Positions 7,647-15,943 of a stretch of 43,583 nucleotides of DNA are shown piece after piece (position 1 is the first letter of the stretch; each line of letters opens with the position of its first letter). The notes under the pieces were generated by a model that had not been told where the DNA came from, did not search any database, and saw only the letters and a list, made by a program, of their open reading frames with translations. The translations under genes were made by a program, and so were the position numbers. Origin of the DNA: Chamaesiphon sp. 341R_metabat_111. GTDB lineage: Bacteria; Cyanobacteriota; Cyanobacteriia; Cyanobacteriales; Chamaesiphonaceae. The stretch spans positions 1 to 43,583 of the forward strand of contig JANXVE010000114.1 of assembly GCA_025351825.1 (NCBI GenBank), in the 5' to 3' direction.

Positions 7647-10367
7647 ATGACAGCTAATCTTCCCCCCCAGTACGACGCAAAGACCACCGAAGCCAAATGG
7701 CAGCAGATTTGGGACACCAACCAAACCTATCAAGTCGATCCGGCTAGTGGTGGGAAACCCTTTTGTATCGTCATTCCACCACCTAACGTCACGGGAAGCC
7801 TGCACCTGGGACACGCCTTTGAGCAATCGCTGATCGATACGCTGATTCGGTATCATCGGATGCGCGGGGATAATACTCTATATCTTCCTGGTACGGATCA
7901 TGCGAGTATTGCGGTACAGACGATTCTGGAGAAACAGCTCAAGGCTGAAGGTAAAACACGGTACGATGTCGGACGCGAGAAATTTCTAGAACGTGCTTGG
8001 GAATGGAAGGCTGAATCTGGTGGAGCTATCGTCAATCAGCTCAAGCGATTGGGGGTGTCGGCTGATTGGACGCGGGAACGGTTTACGCTGGACGAGGGGC
8101 TGTCTGCGGCGGTATTAGAAGCATTTATCCGGCTTCATAAAGATGGGATGATCTATCGGGGACAGTATTTAGTCAATTGGTGTCCGGCTTCTCAGTCGGC
8201 GGTGTCGGATTTGGAAGTTGAGAATAAGGAAACTAACGGGAATCTCTGGTATTTTCGCTATCCGTTGAGTGATGGTTCAGGATTTATTGAAGTCGCTACA
8301 ACCCGCCCAGAGACAATGTTGGGCGATACAGCGGTTGCGGTAAATCCTAAGGATGAAAGATACAAGCATTTGATTGGTAAAACAGTAAAATTACCGATTT
8401 TGGGGCGTGAAATTCCGATCGTTGGTGATGATTTTGTCGAGGCGGAATTTGGGACGGGTTGTGTCAAGATTACGCCTGCCCACGATCCAAATGATTTTGC
8501 GATGGGTAAACGGCATAGTTTACCATTGATTAATATCATGAATAAAGACGGCACTCTCAATGAGAATGCTGGCGAATTTAATGGGCAAGAACGCTTTGCA
8601 GCTCGGCGAAATATTGTTGCTAAATTGGAAGAATTGGGCAATCTAGTCAAGATCGAAGCTTACAAGCATACAGTGCCCTATAGCGATCGAGGTAAAGTAC
8701 CTGTAGAGCCATTGTTATCGACTCAATGGTTTGTCAAAATTCGCCCGATGGCGGACAATTGCCTTGAGCATTTAGACAGTCAGAACTCCCCCGAATTCGT
8801 CCCCCAACGCTGGACAAAGGTATATCGGGACTGGTTGGTCAAATTGCAAGATTGGTGTATCTCGCGCCAATTGTGGTGGGGGCATCAGATTCCAGCTTGG
8901 TATGCTGTCAGTGAATCTGGTGGTGAGATTACCGATAACACGCCGTTCTTTGTGGCTAAAAATGAAGCTGAAGCACGGGCACAAGCGATCGAGCAGTTTG
9001 GTGCAGATGTCCAATTAGTCCAAGATCCAGACGTATTAGATACGTGGTTCTCGTCTGGCATCTGGCCGTTCTCAACACTTGGCTGGCCAGAAGAAACAGC
9101 AGATCTAGAGATGTATTATCCAACATCAACGCTAGTTACGGGCTTTGATATTATCTTTTTCTGGGTAGCACGGATGACGATGATGTCTGGCTATTTGACA
9201 GGTAAAATGCCGTTCAAAGATGTTTACATCCACGGTTTAGTTCTGGATGAGAAAGGTCAGAAAATGTCTAAGGCAAAGGGAAATGGAATCGATCCCTTAT
9301 TGTTGATTAATAAATATGGTACTGATGCTCTCCGATATACCCTAATCAAAGAAGTTATTGGTGCTGGTCAAAATATTCGCATCGATTACAACCGCAAAAC
9401 TGACGAATCAGAATCTGTCGAAGCCAGCCGGAATTTTACCAACAAAATCTGGAATGCAGCGCGATTTGTGATGATTAATCTGGAGGGTAAAACGCCACAA
9501 CAGTGGGGTCTGCCCGATCGATCGAATCTCGAAGTTGCAGATCGATGGATCTTGTCACGTTTCCATCAAACAGCCCAGCAGACAGGCGAATATATCGATC
9601 GATATGCCCTGGGTGAAGCGGCTAAAGGATTGTATGAATTCTTCTGGGGCGATCTTTGTGACTGGTATATCGAGCTAGTCAAGTCGCGGTTGTTGGAAGA
9701 TGCGGAGCCAACTAGTAAGTTAGTCACCCAACAAACTCTGGCATTTGTATTAGATGGCATCCTCAAACTGATCCATCCATTCATGCCTCACATTACCTCA
9801 GAAATCTGGCAAACTTTCACCGAGAGCGATGAACGTAATGATATCTCGATTCAACCATATCCGATCGCGGACGCTAGTTTAATCGACACGGAACTCGATC
9901 GAGAATTTGAACTGCTGATTGGCGTAACCCGCACCATCCGTAATCTTCGCGCTGAAGCAGAATTAAAACGGGCAATTAAAGTCACGATTATCATCCAAAG
10001 TGATAGCGAACAAGAACGCCAAATTCTGGAGCGAGGCAGAACCTATCTATGCGATCTAGCGCAGATTGAGGAACTAACGATCGTTGACAAACTAGCAGAA
10101 GAACCGACGAGATCTATCGCTAGTGTCTTTGCCACAGTCCAGATTATCTTACCCCTCACAGGCGTAGTCGATCTCGAAGCATTCAAAGCTAAAATTCAGA
10201 AGAAAATCGATAAAATTGATAAAGAGATCGAATCGATTCAGAGTCGTCTGAACAACACTAAATTCATGGAACGTGCAACTTCTGAAGTAGTTGAACAAAC
10301 GCAGGATAGCTTAACTGAAGCTGAAAAACAAAAAGAGATCCTACAAGCAAGACTCGAACAATTCTAG
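7647..10367 (+). CDS. valS: Valyl-tRNA synthetase
   Basis: Class I aminoacyl-tRNA synthetase that charges tRNA-Val in the cytoplasm. The HIGH-type motif is seen in [13 protein letters not shown] (about residue 46). The editing domain follows with the [13 protein letters not shown] signature, then the second half of the Rossmann fold with the KMSKS-type loop at about 539. The tRNA-binding anticodon domain and a C-terminal coiled-coil arm (about 840-906, rich in Lys/Glu) complete it. 906 residues is close to the usual length. The KMSKS loop reads KMSKAKGNG, with Ala at the final Ser position, which is unusual but conservative. The Uma2 gene starts 12 bases downstream and may be read through. 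Confidence 0.97.
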   Translation: MTANLPPQYDAKTTEAKWQQIWDTNQTYQVDPASGGKPFCIVIPPPNVTGSLHLGHAFEQSLIDTLIRYHRMRGDNTLYLPGTDHASIAVQTILEKQLKAEGKTRYDVGREKFLERAWEWKAESGGAIVNQLKRLGVSADWTRERFTLDEGLSAAVLEAFIRLHKDGMIYRGQYLVNWCPASQSAVSDLEVENKETNGNLWYFRYPLSDGSGFIEVATTRPETMLGDTAVAVNPKDERYKHLIGKTVKLPILGREIPIVGDDFVEAEFGTGCVKITPAHDPNDFAMGKRHSLPLINIMNKDGTLNENAGEFNGQERFAARRNIVAKLEELGNLVKIEAYKHTVPYSDRGKVPVEPLLSTQWFVKIRPMADNCLEHLDSQNSPEFVPQRWTKVYRDWLVKLQDWCISRQLWWGHQIPAWYAVSESGGEITDNTPFFVAKNEAEARAQAIEQFGADVQLVQDPDVLDTWFSSGIWPFSTLGWPEETADLEMYYPTSTLVTGFDIIFFWVARMTMMSGYLTGKMPFKDVYIHGLVLDEKGQKMSKAKGNGIDPLLLINKYGTDALRYTLIKEVIGAGQNIRIDYNRKTDESESVEASRNFTNKIWNAARFVMINLEGKTPQQWGLPDRSNLEVADRWILSRFHQTAQQTGEYIDRYALGEAAKGLYEFFWGDLCDWYIELVKSRLLEDAEPTSKLVTQQTLAFVLDGILKLIHPFMPHITSEIWQTFTESDERNDISIQPYPIADASLIDTELDREFELLIGVTRTIRNLRAEAELKRAIKVTIIIQSDSEQERQILERGRTYLCDLAQIEELTIVDKLAEEPTRSIASVFATVQIILPLTGVVDLEAFKAKIQKKIDKIDKEIESIQSRLNNTKFMERATSEVVEQTQDSLTEAEKQKEILQARLEQF

Positions 10368-10379
10368 AGGTTTAATTTT

Positions 10380-10961
10380 ATGCAATTACTCCAAAAAACT
10401 TATACGCCAGCAGAATATCTGGAACTAGAAGAAAAGGCTGAATTTAGAAGTGAATATCGCGACGGAGAAATAGTACCAATGGCAGGAGGAACAACCAATC
10501 ACAATCAAATCAGTGGCAACGTTTACGCCAATCTAAAATTTTTGCTGAAAGGACAAGATTATCGAGTATACATTAGCGATGTCAGGTTGTGGATACCGCC
10601 AAATCGTCAGTATACATATCCAGATGTGATGCTGATTCAGGGCGAACCTAGTTATCTAGAGAATACAACTTCTACTGTGACTAATCCTCGATTGATTGTT
10701 GAAGTTTTATCAAAGTCCACGGGAAATTACGATCGCAGTGAGAAGTTCGATTACTATCGATCGATTCCAACACTCCAAGAATATATCCTAATCGATCAGT
10801 CTTGCTATCATGTGTTGCAGTATGTCAAAACTAGCCCAACTCAATGGTTATTAACCGATCATAATCAGGCTGAGGGAGTTGTGCAGTTAGGATCGATCGA
10901 TCTTGCTCTTAGTTTGAATGATATTTACGATCGAGTTAATTTTGAAGAAATTGAAGAGTAA
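10380..10961 (+). CDS. Uma2 family endonuclease-fold protein (DUF820)
   Basis: Second Uma2/DUF820 protein of the window, 193 residues. Family features: YTPAEYLELEEKAEFRSEYR at the N-terminus, DGEIVPMAGGTTNHN, a central TYPDVMLIQGEP with the metal-site Asp, and LIVEVLSKST with the acidic partner. A YRSIPTLQEYILIDQ segment follows. It belongs to a different subtype from the other two copies, as it keeps the GGTTNHNQISGN motif they lack. It begins 12 bases after valS, so it may be co-transcribed, but no functional link is known. Role unknown; DNA cleavage is inferred from the fold only. Confidence 0.9.
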   Translation: MQLLQKTYTPAEYLELEEKAEFRSEYRDGEIVPMAGGTTNHNQISGNVYANLKFLLKGQDYRVYISDVRLWIPPNRQYTYPDVMLIQGEPSYLENTTSTVTNPRLIVEVLSKSTGNYDRSEKFDYYRSIPTLQEYILIDQSCYHVLQYVKTSPTQWLLTDHNQAEGVVQLGSIDLALSLNDIYDRVNFEEIEE

Positions 10962-10972
10962 TACTATCCAAG

Positions 10973-11141
10973 AAATCCCCTCTTGGGAGGGGTGCCCGCA
11001 GGGTGGGGTGGGTAAAATTTACGCTGAATTTTTTCAGTCCAAAATGCCTGATTAGCTCTAGCAGGAGTCAATCGGGCATTTTGGTAAATAGCATAGATCT
11101 ACCCACCCCGCCCGTTGGGCACCCCTCCCAAGAGGGGATTT
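10973..11141. repeat. Nested palindromic element, family B, between convergent genes
   Basis: The outer arms 10973-10997 and 11117-11141 are perfect 25-bp reverse complements. Pairing continues inward through GGGTGGGGTGGGTA against TACCCACCCCGCCC with one G-T. A second palindrome inside pairs CCAAAATGCC (11039-11048) with GGCATTTTGG (11075-11084). The right arm is preceded by GCATAGATCT, a word shared with family A. The element fills the gap between the Uma2 gene (+) and speA (-) and could terminate both. Single half copies flank kdpB at 34820 and 37071. Confidence 0.85.
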
Positions 11142-11149
11142 GCGATCGA

Positions 11150-13180
11150 CTAGGGCGATAGGTAAGTATATTGAGTCAAACTATGTTCGTAGTTTTGCAA
11201 TAGACGTTGGGCTTCGGCGATCGAGATTCGATCGTCCAATAATGCTTGTTCGGCTTTTTGACGAATACTTTCGATCAAGTCTTCAACGTCATATTGAACA
11301 TAGCCAACGACTTCCTTCATCGTGTCGCCTTTGACAACATGTTCGATCTTATAACCCTTAGGGGTTTTCTTGATATGAACGGCATTGGTATCGCCAAAGA
11401 GGTTGTGTAGATTGCCCATGATCTCTTGATAGGCACCACCGAGAAATAATCCTAAATAGTAGGGTTTGTGTTCTTCTAGTGGGTGCAGCTCGAGCACATG
11501 TTTAACATCTTTGAGATCGATGAATTGGTCGATTTTGCCGTCGCTATCGCAGGTGAGATCGGCGAGTATTCCGCGTCGCGTTGGCTCTTCGGCTAATCGA
11601 TGAACTGGCATAATCGGGAACAATTGATCGATCGCCCAGCTATCTGGCGCAGATTGAAATACTGACAGATTAATGTAATAGATTGAAGCCATAATTTGCT
11701 CCAACTCTTCCAAATCTTCGGGCATATATTCCTCTTGCTTGGCGATGTTGAGGATTTTTTGGCAACAAGCCCAGTAGAGTTGTTCGGCGCGAGAACGTTC
11801 GGTGATGGTCAGATAACCAAATTTAAAGCGGCTGAGTGCTTCTTCTTTAAACTGATTGGCATCATAGAACGCTTCGCGGAAATTTTCGGGGCTAATACTT
11901 TCGTATGTTTCCCACATATTCCGAATGATTTGGTGTTCGGGAATCGCGATCGGTTGGGGCAAATCTGTCCGTACTTCGCAGGTACTGAGTACATCAAAGA
12001 TCAGAACTGATTGGTGGGAAGCGATCGCCCGTCCACTTTCACTAATTAAGGTGGGAACGGGAATATTTTTCTCGCCACAACTTTCGCGGACTTCAGCGAC
12101 GATATCGTTGGCGTAGTTTTGAAGATCGTAGTTTTTGGAGGCGTGGAAATTGGTTTGAGAGCCATCATAATCGATGCCCAAACCACCGCCCACATCGAGA
12201 TATTTCATGTTTGCGCCCAGTTGGACGAGTTCGACATAGATTTTGCTGGCTTCGCCGATCGCATCTTTGATCACCGAGATTGAGGAGATTTGGGAGCCGA
12301 TGTGGAAGTGCAGGAGTTGGAGCGAGTCCAGCATATCGACTTCTTTCAGCCTGTCCACCACCATGATAATTTCAGGAATCGTCAGCCCAAATTTAGCCCT
12401 GTCGCCACTGGAGACACCCCAGCGACCAATTCCTTTGGCGTTGAGCTTGGCGCGGACACCAAGGTTGGGCTTGCTGCCGAGGGACTTGGCTGCGGCGATC
12501 GCAATTTCGACTTCTTCGATCTGTTCGAGGACGATAATTGGAGTCTGGTCGAGTTTCTGAGCCAGCATCGCGGTTTCGATGTATTCACGATCCTTGTAGC
12601 CATTACAAATTAGCAATGCGCCAGGATTGTCTAGCATGGCGATCGCAATCATCAGTTCTGGCTTGGAACCTGCTTCTAAGCCAAATTGATAAGGTTTGCC
12701 AAATTTGACTAGATCTTCGATCAAATGTTTTTGCTGGTTGCATTTGACAGGGAATACGCCCTTGTAAACACCATCGTAATTGTAACGGGCGATCGCCTTG
12801 GCAAAGCAAGCATTCAGCCGCTCAATTCGGTGCTCTAGGATGTCCGAAAAGCGAATTAGGAGGGGAAGTTCCAACTTCCGCTGTTTGAGGGATTCAACCA
12901 GCTCATAGAGGTCTAGAGAGCCACCGCGATCGCCCTGAGGAGCGACCGTCACATGTCCCGCAGCGTTAATTGAAAAGTAGGGTTCGCCCCAACCCTTAAT
13001 CCGGTACAAATTCTCGCTATCTTCGATCGTCCAAGCTGCCTTTGGCTCGTCTGATTGACGCTGCTGTTGAACACCCACGTTCGTTTCAGCCTGAGGATCT
13101 ACGGTACTTCTCAACAACTCATTCAATTCCGCAGCTACGATTGCATCTTGTAGCTCTAGTCCCACATTTTTTTTAGCCAC
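11150..13180 (-). CDS. speA: Biosynthetic arginine decarboxylase
   Basis: PLP-dependent fold-type III decarboxylase converting arginine to agmatine and CO2, the first step of polyamine synthesis. 676 residues, close to the family norm. The N-terminal Lys that binds PLP is in VFPVKCNQQ (about residue 148). HFHIGSQISS and YLDVGGGLGIDYDGS follow in the barrel. The C-terminal half has the substrate/PLP loop LTCDSDGKIDQF. A polar, Gln-rich N-terminal extension of about 50 residues precedes the conserved domain, as in many cyanobacterial SpeA proteins. Start ATG is at 13180, reading MAKKNVGLELQD. It is monocistronic and converges on the Uma2 gene. Confidence 0.96.
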   Translation of the reverse strand: MAKKNVGLELQDAIVAAELNELLRSTVDPQAETNVGVQQQRQSDEPKAAWTIEDSENLYRIKGWGEPYFSINAAGHVTVAPQGDRGGSLDLYELVESLKQRKLELPLLIRFSDILEHRIERLNACFAKAIARYNYDGVYKGVFPVKCNQQKHLIEDLVKFGKPYQFGLEAGSKPELMIAIAMLDNPGALLICNGYKDREYIETAMLAQKLDQTPIIVLEQIEEVEIAIAAAKSLGSKPNLGVRAKLNAKGIGRWGVSSGDRAKFGLTIPEIIMVVDRLKEVDMLDSLQLLHFHIGSQISSISVIKDAIGEASKIYVELVQLGANMKYLDVGGGLGIDYDGSQTNFHASKNYDLQNYANDIVAEVRESCGEKNIPVPTLISESGRAIASHQSVLIFDVLSTCEVRTDLPQPIAIPEHQIIRNMWETYESISPENFREAFYDANQFKEEALSRFKFGYLTITERSRAEQLYWACCQKILNIAKQEEYMPEDLEELEQIMASIYYINLSVFQSAPDSWAIDQLFPIMPVHRLAEEPTRRGILADLTCDSDGKIDQFIDLKDVKHVLELHPLEEHKPYYLGLFLGGAYQEIMGNLHNLFGDTNAVHIKKTPKGYKIEHVVKGDTMKEVVGYVQYDVEDLIESIRQKAEQALLDDRISIAEAQRLLQNYEHSLTQYTYLSP

Positions 13181-13324
13181 TGCCTATCCCATTTTTCCTA
13201 GCTAACGAATTCCCGTCTGCGATCTTAACGCATTATTCACAGATCTCTCGATCGTTTCCATGCCTTTTCACCCACTTAATATACCCAGGAATTTGGGAGA
13301 ATTTAGTAAGCAAGGGAAATTTGA

Positions 13325-13396
13325 GATGGGGCGTGGGGGACTGGGAGACTGGGAGACTAAAATCACCATTCACTCTCAACTCTCAACTCTCAACTA
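13325..13396. repeat. Short octamer and heptamer tandem repeats
   Basis: GGGAGACT is repeated at about 13341-13357 after GGGGCGTGGGGGACT. CTCAACT is repeated three times at about 13376-13396, just after the end of the hydrolase gene that finishes at 13401. These belong to the GGGA-type short tandem repeats found elsewhere in the window (18501, 20331, 26110, 29137). Confidence 0.6.
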
Positions 13397-13400
13397 ATTC

Positions 13401-14240
13401 CTAAAGCCTAATCCCAAAAGCCTTAAGCGTCATCGGTCCCACATCACCATCGGCTGTTAAGCCGCGCTTGAGTTGAAATTTAATCACCGCATCTTTGGTT
13501 CCCTGACCAAAAGAGCCATCAACGGGGGTTGAAAATCCGTTGTTGACTAGACTCTGTTGGATGCGGGTGACAACAGAGCCACCATCACCCAACTGAAACA
13601 GGGTGACGATATTAAATCCAGTAATCGAGCACCGATCCATTTTTGCAGCGGTTTGAGCACCAAATTTGCCATCAACAGTCATCAACTCGCTGGGATTGAA
13701 TCTATTCCATAATGTCTGAAAAGCTTTGACACCGAGATCGTCAACATCTGTACGACCGTTATCTTCAAAGAAATGAACCGGATCGTTTCCACCCAGCCAC
13801 TTCCAACCATTCGCCAAGAGATGGGGTTTCCAAGCATTGTAATTGGCGATATCGATCGCCAAGCCGTTTTCGTGGTTGCTATTACCTGGTTTAGCCGCGA
13901 GGGGAATCAGTCTCGGAGCCTGTTGGAAAATGCGATAAAGAATATGCTGCTGGGCGACGGTACGATAGGCAGAGTTAACTGTCATCCTCAGGTTGGATTG
14001 TGCTCTCATCCCATCTCTGAGGGCAGCACGCAAGGTTTCTTTAGCTCCAGCCTGAAGATAGAAATTGAGATATGGTGCTGGTGTGATATTCAACCCTGGT
14101 AAACTCTCGAAGTTAACCAAAATACTCGTCTGGAGCGTATTCATTTGGTTGATAATTTGCCGACTCAAGCCGCTGACACAGCCAGTGTCAACTACATTAG
14201 CTTGGATCATCTTATCGATCGCTTCTTTTACTGTAGTCAT
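13401..14240 (-). CDS. M15-type D-Ala-D-Ala carboxypeptidase-like protein with peptidoglycan-binding domain
   Basis: Likely cell-wall hydrolase or wall-binding protein. ATG 14240 is preferred to the upstream frame start (14336) because AGGG sits 6 bases before it and the upstream codons look random. Residues about 68-160 are VanY/M15-like: NSAYRTVAQQHIL, then NHENGLAIDIANY with His123 and Asp130, and PVHFFE with His156, matching the zinc-site pattern. Residues about 165-205 resemble a worn peptidoglycan-binding repeat, and about 215-279 form a good PG_binding_1 domain (VDGSFGQGTKDAVIKFQ...). No signal peptide is visible, so export is uncertain. The array at 14339-14676 lies upstream on the opposite strand. 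Confidence 0.8.
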   Translation of the reverse strand: MTTVKEAIDKMIQANVVDTGCVSGLSRQIINQMNTLQTSILVNFESLPGLNITPAPYLNFYLQAGAKETLRAALRDGMRAQSNLRMTVNSAYRTVAQQHILYRIFQQAPRLIPLAAKPGNSNHENGLAIDIANYNAWKPHLLANGWKWLGGNDPVHFFEDNGRTDVDDLGVKAFQTLWNRFNPSELMTVDGKFGAQTAAKMDRCSITGFNIVTLFQLGDGGSVVTRIQQSLVNNGFSTPVDGSFGQGTKDAVIKFQLKRGLTADGDVGPMTLKAFGIRL

Positions 14241-14241
14241 G

Positions 14242-14270
14242 ATGCACCCTGTATAAAAGTTGAACTTTTT
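14242..14270 (+). repeat. Possible degenerate extra unit of the 120-bp array, antisense to the M15 gene start
   Basis: The + strand reads GATGCACCCTG, identical over 11 bases to array units 1 and 2. It is followed by an AT-rich weak hairpin (AAAAG/CTTTT) and a T-run, the same order as in the real units. The minus strand of this block is the ribosome-binding site of the M15 hydrolase gene. Confidence 0.4.
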
Positions 14271-14398
14271 TGACCCTTGCCAGGATCTTGCACCATTATG
14301 ACCTTTGACGCAGCTTTTTGATTGAAAAGCAGCCAAGGTTGAATTATTTTAATTTCGTCCTGATTGCACCTGGGAGGATGTGGATATAGGAGTGGTAG

Positions 14399-14509
14399 AT
14401 GCACCCTGATTATTCGTCCCCAGCTTACTTTTGTAAGCTGGGGCTTTTTCTTGGTTGGCTAAATTACTTTGGTTTTGTCCTGATAGTACTTGGGAAGGTA
14501 TGGATATAG
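14399..14509 (+). CDS. Possible 36-residue small membrane peptide (array unit 1)
   Basis: The only array unit with a full open frame. It begins MHPDYSSPAYF and continues into a hydrophobic stretch (GLFLGWLNYFGFVLIVLG) before stopping at TAG 14507-14509. AGGAG at 14388-14392 lies 6 bases before the ATG. The stop overlaps the Shine-Dalgarno of unit 2, an arrangement typical of translational coupling. Unit 2 carries one extra G that ends its frame after 12 codons (14519-14557), and unit 3 stops after 7 (14640-14663). The tail of the preceding relic (LNYFNFVLIAPGRMWI) aligns with this peptide's end, with several synonymous changes. A terminator hairpin lies inside the frame, which argues against simple coding. 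Confidence 0.35.
   Translation: MHPDYSSPAYFCKLGLFLGWLNYFGFVLIVLGKVWI
14418..14449 (+). terminator. Intrinsic terminator of array unit 1
   Basis: CCCCAGCTTAC (14418-14428) pairs perfectly with GTAAGCTGGGG (14433-14443) over a TTTT loop, followed by CTTTTT. It has the shape of a Rho-independent terminator on the + strand. Confidence 0.75.
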
Positions 14510-14537
14510 GAGTGGTAGATGCACCCTGATTATTCGT

Positions 14538-14570
14538 CCCTGGCTTACTTTTGGTAAGCTGGGGCTTTTT
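14538..14570 (+). terminator. Intrinsic terminator of array unit 2
   Basis: An 11-bp stem (14538-14548 with 14554-14564) containing two G-T pairs, a 5-base loop, then CTTTTT. The extra G relative to unit 1 falls in the loop, so the hairpin survives while the reading frame is broken. Confidence 0.75.
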
Positions 14571-14645
14571 CTTGGTTGGCTAAATTCTTTTAGTTTTGTC
14601 CGGATCGTGCTTGGGTAAGCGCGGATATAGGAGTGGTAGATGCAT

Positions 14646-14676
14646 CCTGACTTACTTCGGTAAGTCGGGTTTTTTT
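14646..14676 (+). terminator. Intrinsic terminator of array unit 3 with TTCG tetraloop
   Basis: CCTGACTTAC (14646-14655) pairs with GTAAGTCGGG (14660-14669) around a C(TTCG)G tetraloop and is followed by seven T. This is the best terminator of the three and ends the array. Confidence 0.8.
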
Positions 14677-14720
14677 ATTTGTGCTCACATTTTGCACTAA
14701 TTTGACAATACTATTGCTGG

Positions 14721-14790
14721 GCGTAGATCTAGGGTACCCACGAGGGGCACCCCTACAGGTTAATTGTGTAGGGGTGCCCTAGATCTACGC
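14721..14790. repeat. Family A palindromic element with 14-bp outer and 13-bp inner arms
   Basis: GCGTAGATCTAGGG (14721-14734) is the exact reverse complement of 14777-14790. Inside, GGGCACCCCTACA (14745-14757) pairs with TGTAGGGGTGCCC (14767-14779). The loop GGTTAATTG is the reverse complement of the loop in the copy at 5189-5197. The element lies 15 bases past the stop of the macro-domain-like gene (-) and may end its transcript. Confidence 0.85.
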
Positions 14791-14805
14791 TAAATACTAA
14801 TGTTT

Positions 14806-15888
14806 TCACACTAGCGCAATGCGATCTGATGGCAAGATAATTAGATTATCGACAACTTCTAACTGAATCTTATTTTTGAAGACCACATCTTTCCAAGTTT
14901 CATACTGAGCTGGCTGACAGTACCTGTAGAGGTAGGAATTATACGATCCTTCAATTCCGGTCATTACCCTCATTACGTCGGTTGCAGCAGCTTTTACACC
15001 ATCATCTGTAGATCGAGCACCCAAATAAAAATCATTTCCAGGCCATGATACATGATCCCAAGCGACGAAACTAAATAAGGCATAATCATTAAAATCATCA
15101 CCATCTTCGGCGTAGTCCTGCGGTTGGCAGAGTTGGGGCTTATTGATATTTCCCTTTGTTAAAGGTCTAACAAAAAAACTAATTCTCTCAATTTCAATGC
15201 GTTCATTTTCGCACTCTTGATACGGATCGAAATAAACAACTTTAATATTGGAAAACTTACTTCCATGAGTTTCCAGAAATTCGACCAGCGTTTTTCTCAG
15301 TTCGGTACCTAATTGTCCTCTAAATTTACCTGCAAACTGACCGCAGCCCATACCAGGAATTGTAATCAGTGCCATTTTACCTTGCTGTTTAGCTAGTTGA
15401 TTCGCATGGATAAATGCTGGTAATAATCTGCGTTCGTAGAGTCGATAATATCCTTGTGGATCGATCTCGCCACCACTAGTCACTTCGCCCCAGTCTACAG
15501 GTGTAATATTGTTCCCATTTCGTAAGAGTGCGCCTGGAGTGAAGATTAGGGTTGCAGCAAATGGAATGTGATGCAGATCGGGATTGCGATGTCTGCCATT
15601 ATCATAGACAGTGACAGGGGTAAAGATACTTGTATCACCTAAAATCGAAAGCTCTGCTTGATTCCAATCAATCCCATTGCCATAGATTTCAACTTCGGCA
15701 AAAAATTGGGGATGTTTAGTTCTAACTAGCAGTTCAATAAATTCAATCGTTGTGATTCGATCGAGGTCTAAATGTTTGATTCGATCGAATACATATCTAC
15801 CAGGACTAGTACCAGATTTAATCTGCTCTAGATAACAAACTACTTTCTCAAATGTTTCTGGATTGATTAGAACTTGATAATTTTTCAT
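14806..15888 (-). CDS. Macro-domain-like protein of unknown function
   Basis: 360-residue soluble protein without signal peptide or membrane segment. The middle part suggests a macro (ADP-ribose-binding) fold: a hydrophobic strand and turn TLIFTPGALLRNGNN (about 113-127), a substrate-loop-like GMGCGQFAG (179-187) after the strand MALITIP, and a second strand IKVVYFDPY. The C-terminal part (about 265-335) has the distinctive SWPGNDFYLGARSTDDGVK, resembling uncharacterised domains seen next to macro domains in other bacteria. If correct, it would bind or hydrolyse ADP-ribose or a related nucleotide. It is divergent from ruvA, 55 bases away. Fold assignment is from motif memory and is tentative. 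Confidence 0.55.
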   Translation of the reverse strand: MKNYQVLINPETFEKVVCYLEQIKSGTSPGRYVFDRIKHLDLDRITTIEFIELLVRTKHPQFFAEVEIYGNGIDWNQAELSILGDTSIFTPVTVYDNGRHRNPDLHHIPFAATLIFTPGALLRNGNNITPVDWGEVTSGGEIDPQGYYRLYERRLLPAFIHANQLAKQQGKMALITIPGMGCGQFAGKFRGQLGTELRKTLVEFLETHGSKFSNIKVVYFDPYQECENERIEIERISFFVRPLTKGNINKPQLCQPQDYAEDGDDFNDYALFSFVAWDHVSWPGNDFYLGARSTDDGVKAAATDVMRVMTGIEGSYNSYLYRYCQPAQYETWKDVVFKNKIQLEVVDNLIILPSDRIALV

Positions 15889-15943
15889 CGTTTTTTAGCG
15901 ATCGAGCTTATAATTGTAAAGACTCTACAGATTTTTCGCTCGG

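Larger units (their letters stand above)
14339..14676 (+). repeat. Tandem ~120-bp array: SD + ATG mini-ORF + intrinsic terminator, three units
   Basis: Three units with ATGs at 14399, 14519 and 14640 (period 120-121). Each has the near-invariant block GGATATAGGAGTGGTAG, then ATGCAYCCTGA, then a hairpin with a T-run. AGGAG stands 6 bases before each ATG, an ideal ribosome-binding site. The hairpin stem is conserved by compensating changes (AGCTTAC/GTAAGCT against GACTTAC/GTAAGTC). A coding-like tail before unit 1 (14339-14389) matches the end of the unit 1 ORF. The array reads on the + strand while both flanking genes read on the - strand, so it must be its own transcription unit if expressed. 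It may encode tandem small RNAs, leader peptides or small-protein relics. I do not recognise the family. Confidence 0.75.

Noticed and set aside
12243..12613. Plus-strand frames of about 105 residues inside speA
   Set aside because: They are shadows of the strongly conserved arginine decarboxylase gene on the other strand.
14339..14676. Riboswitch or leader of a downstream gene
   Set aside because: The array reads toward the 3' end of a minus-strand gene, so no gene follows it in the same direction within the window.
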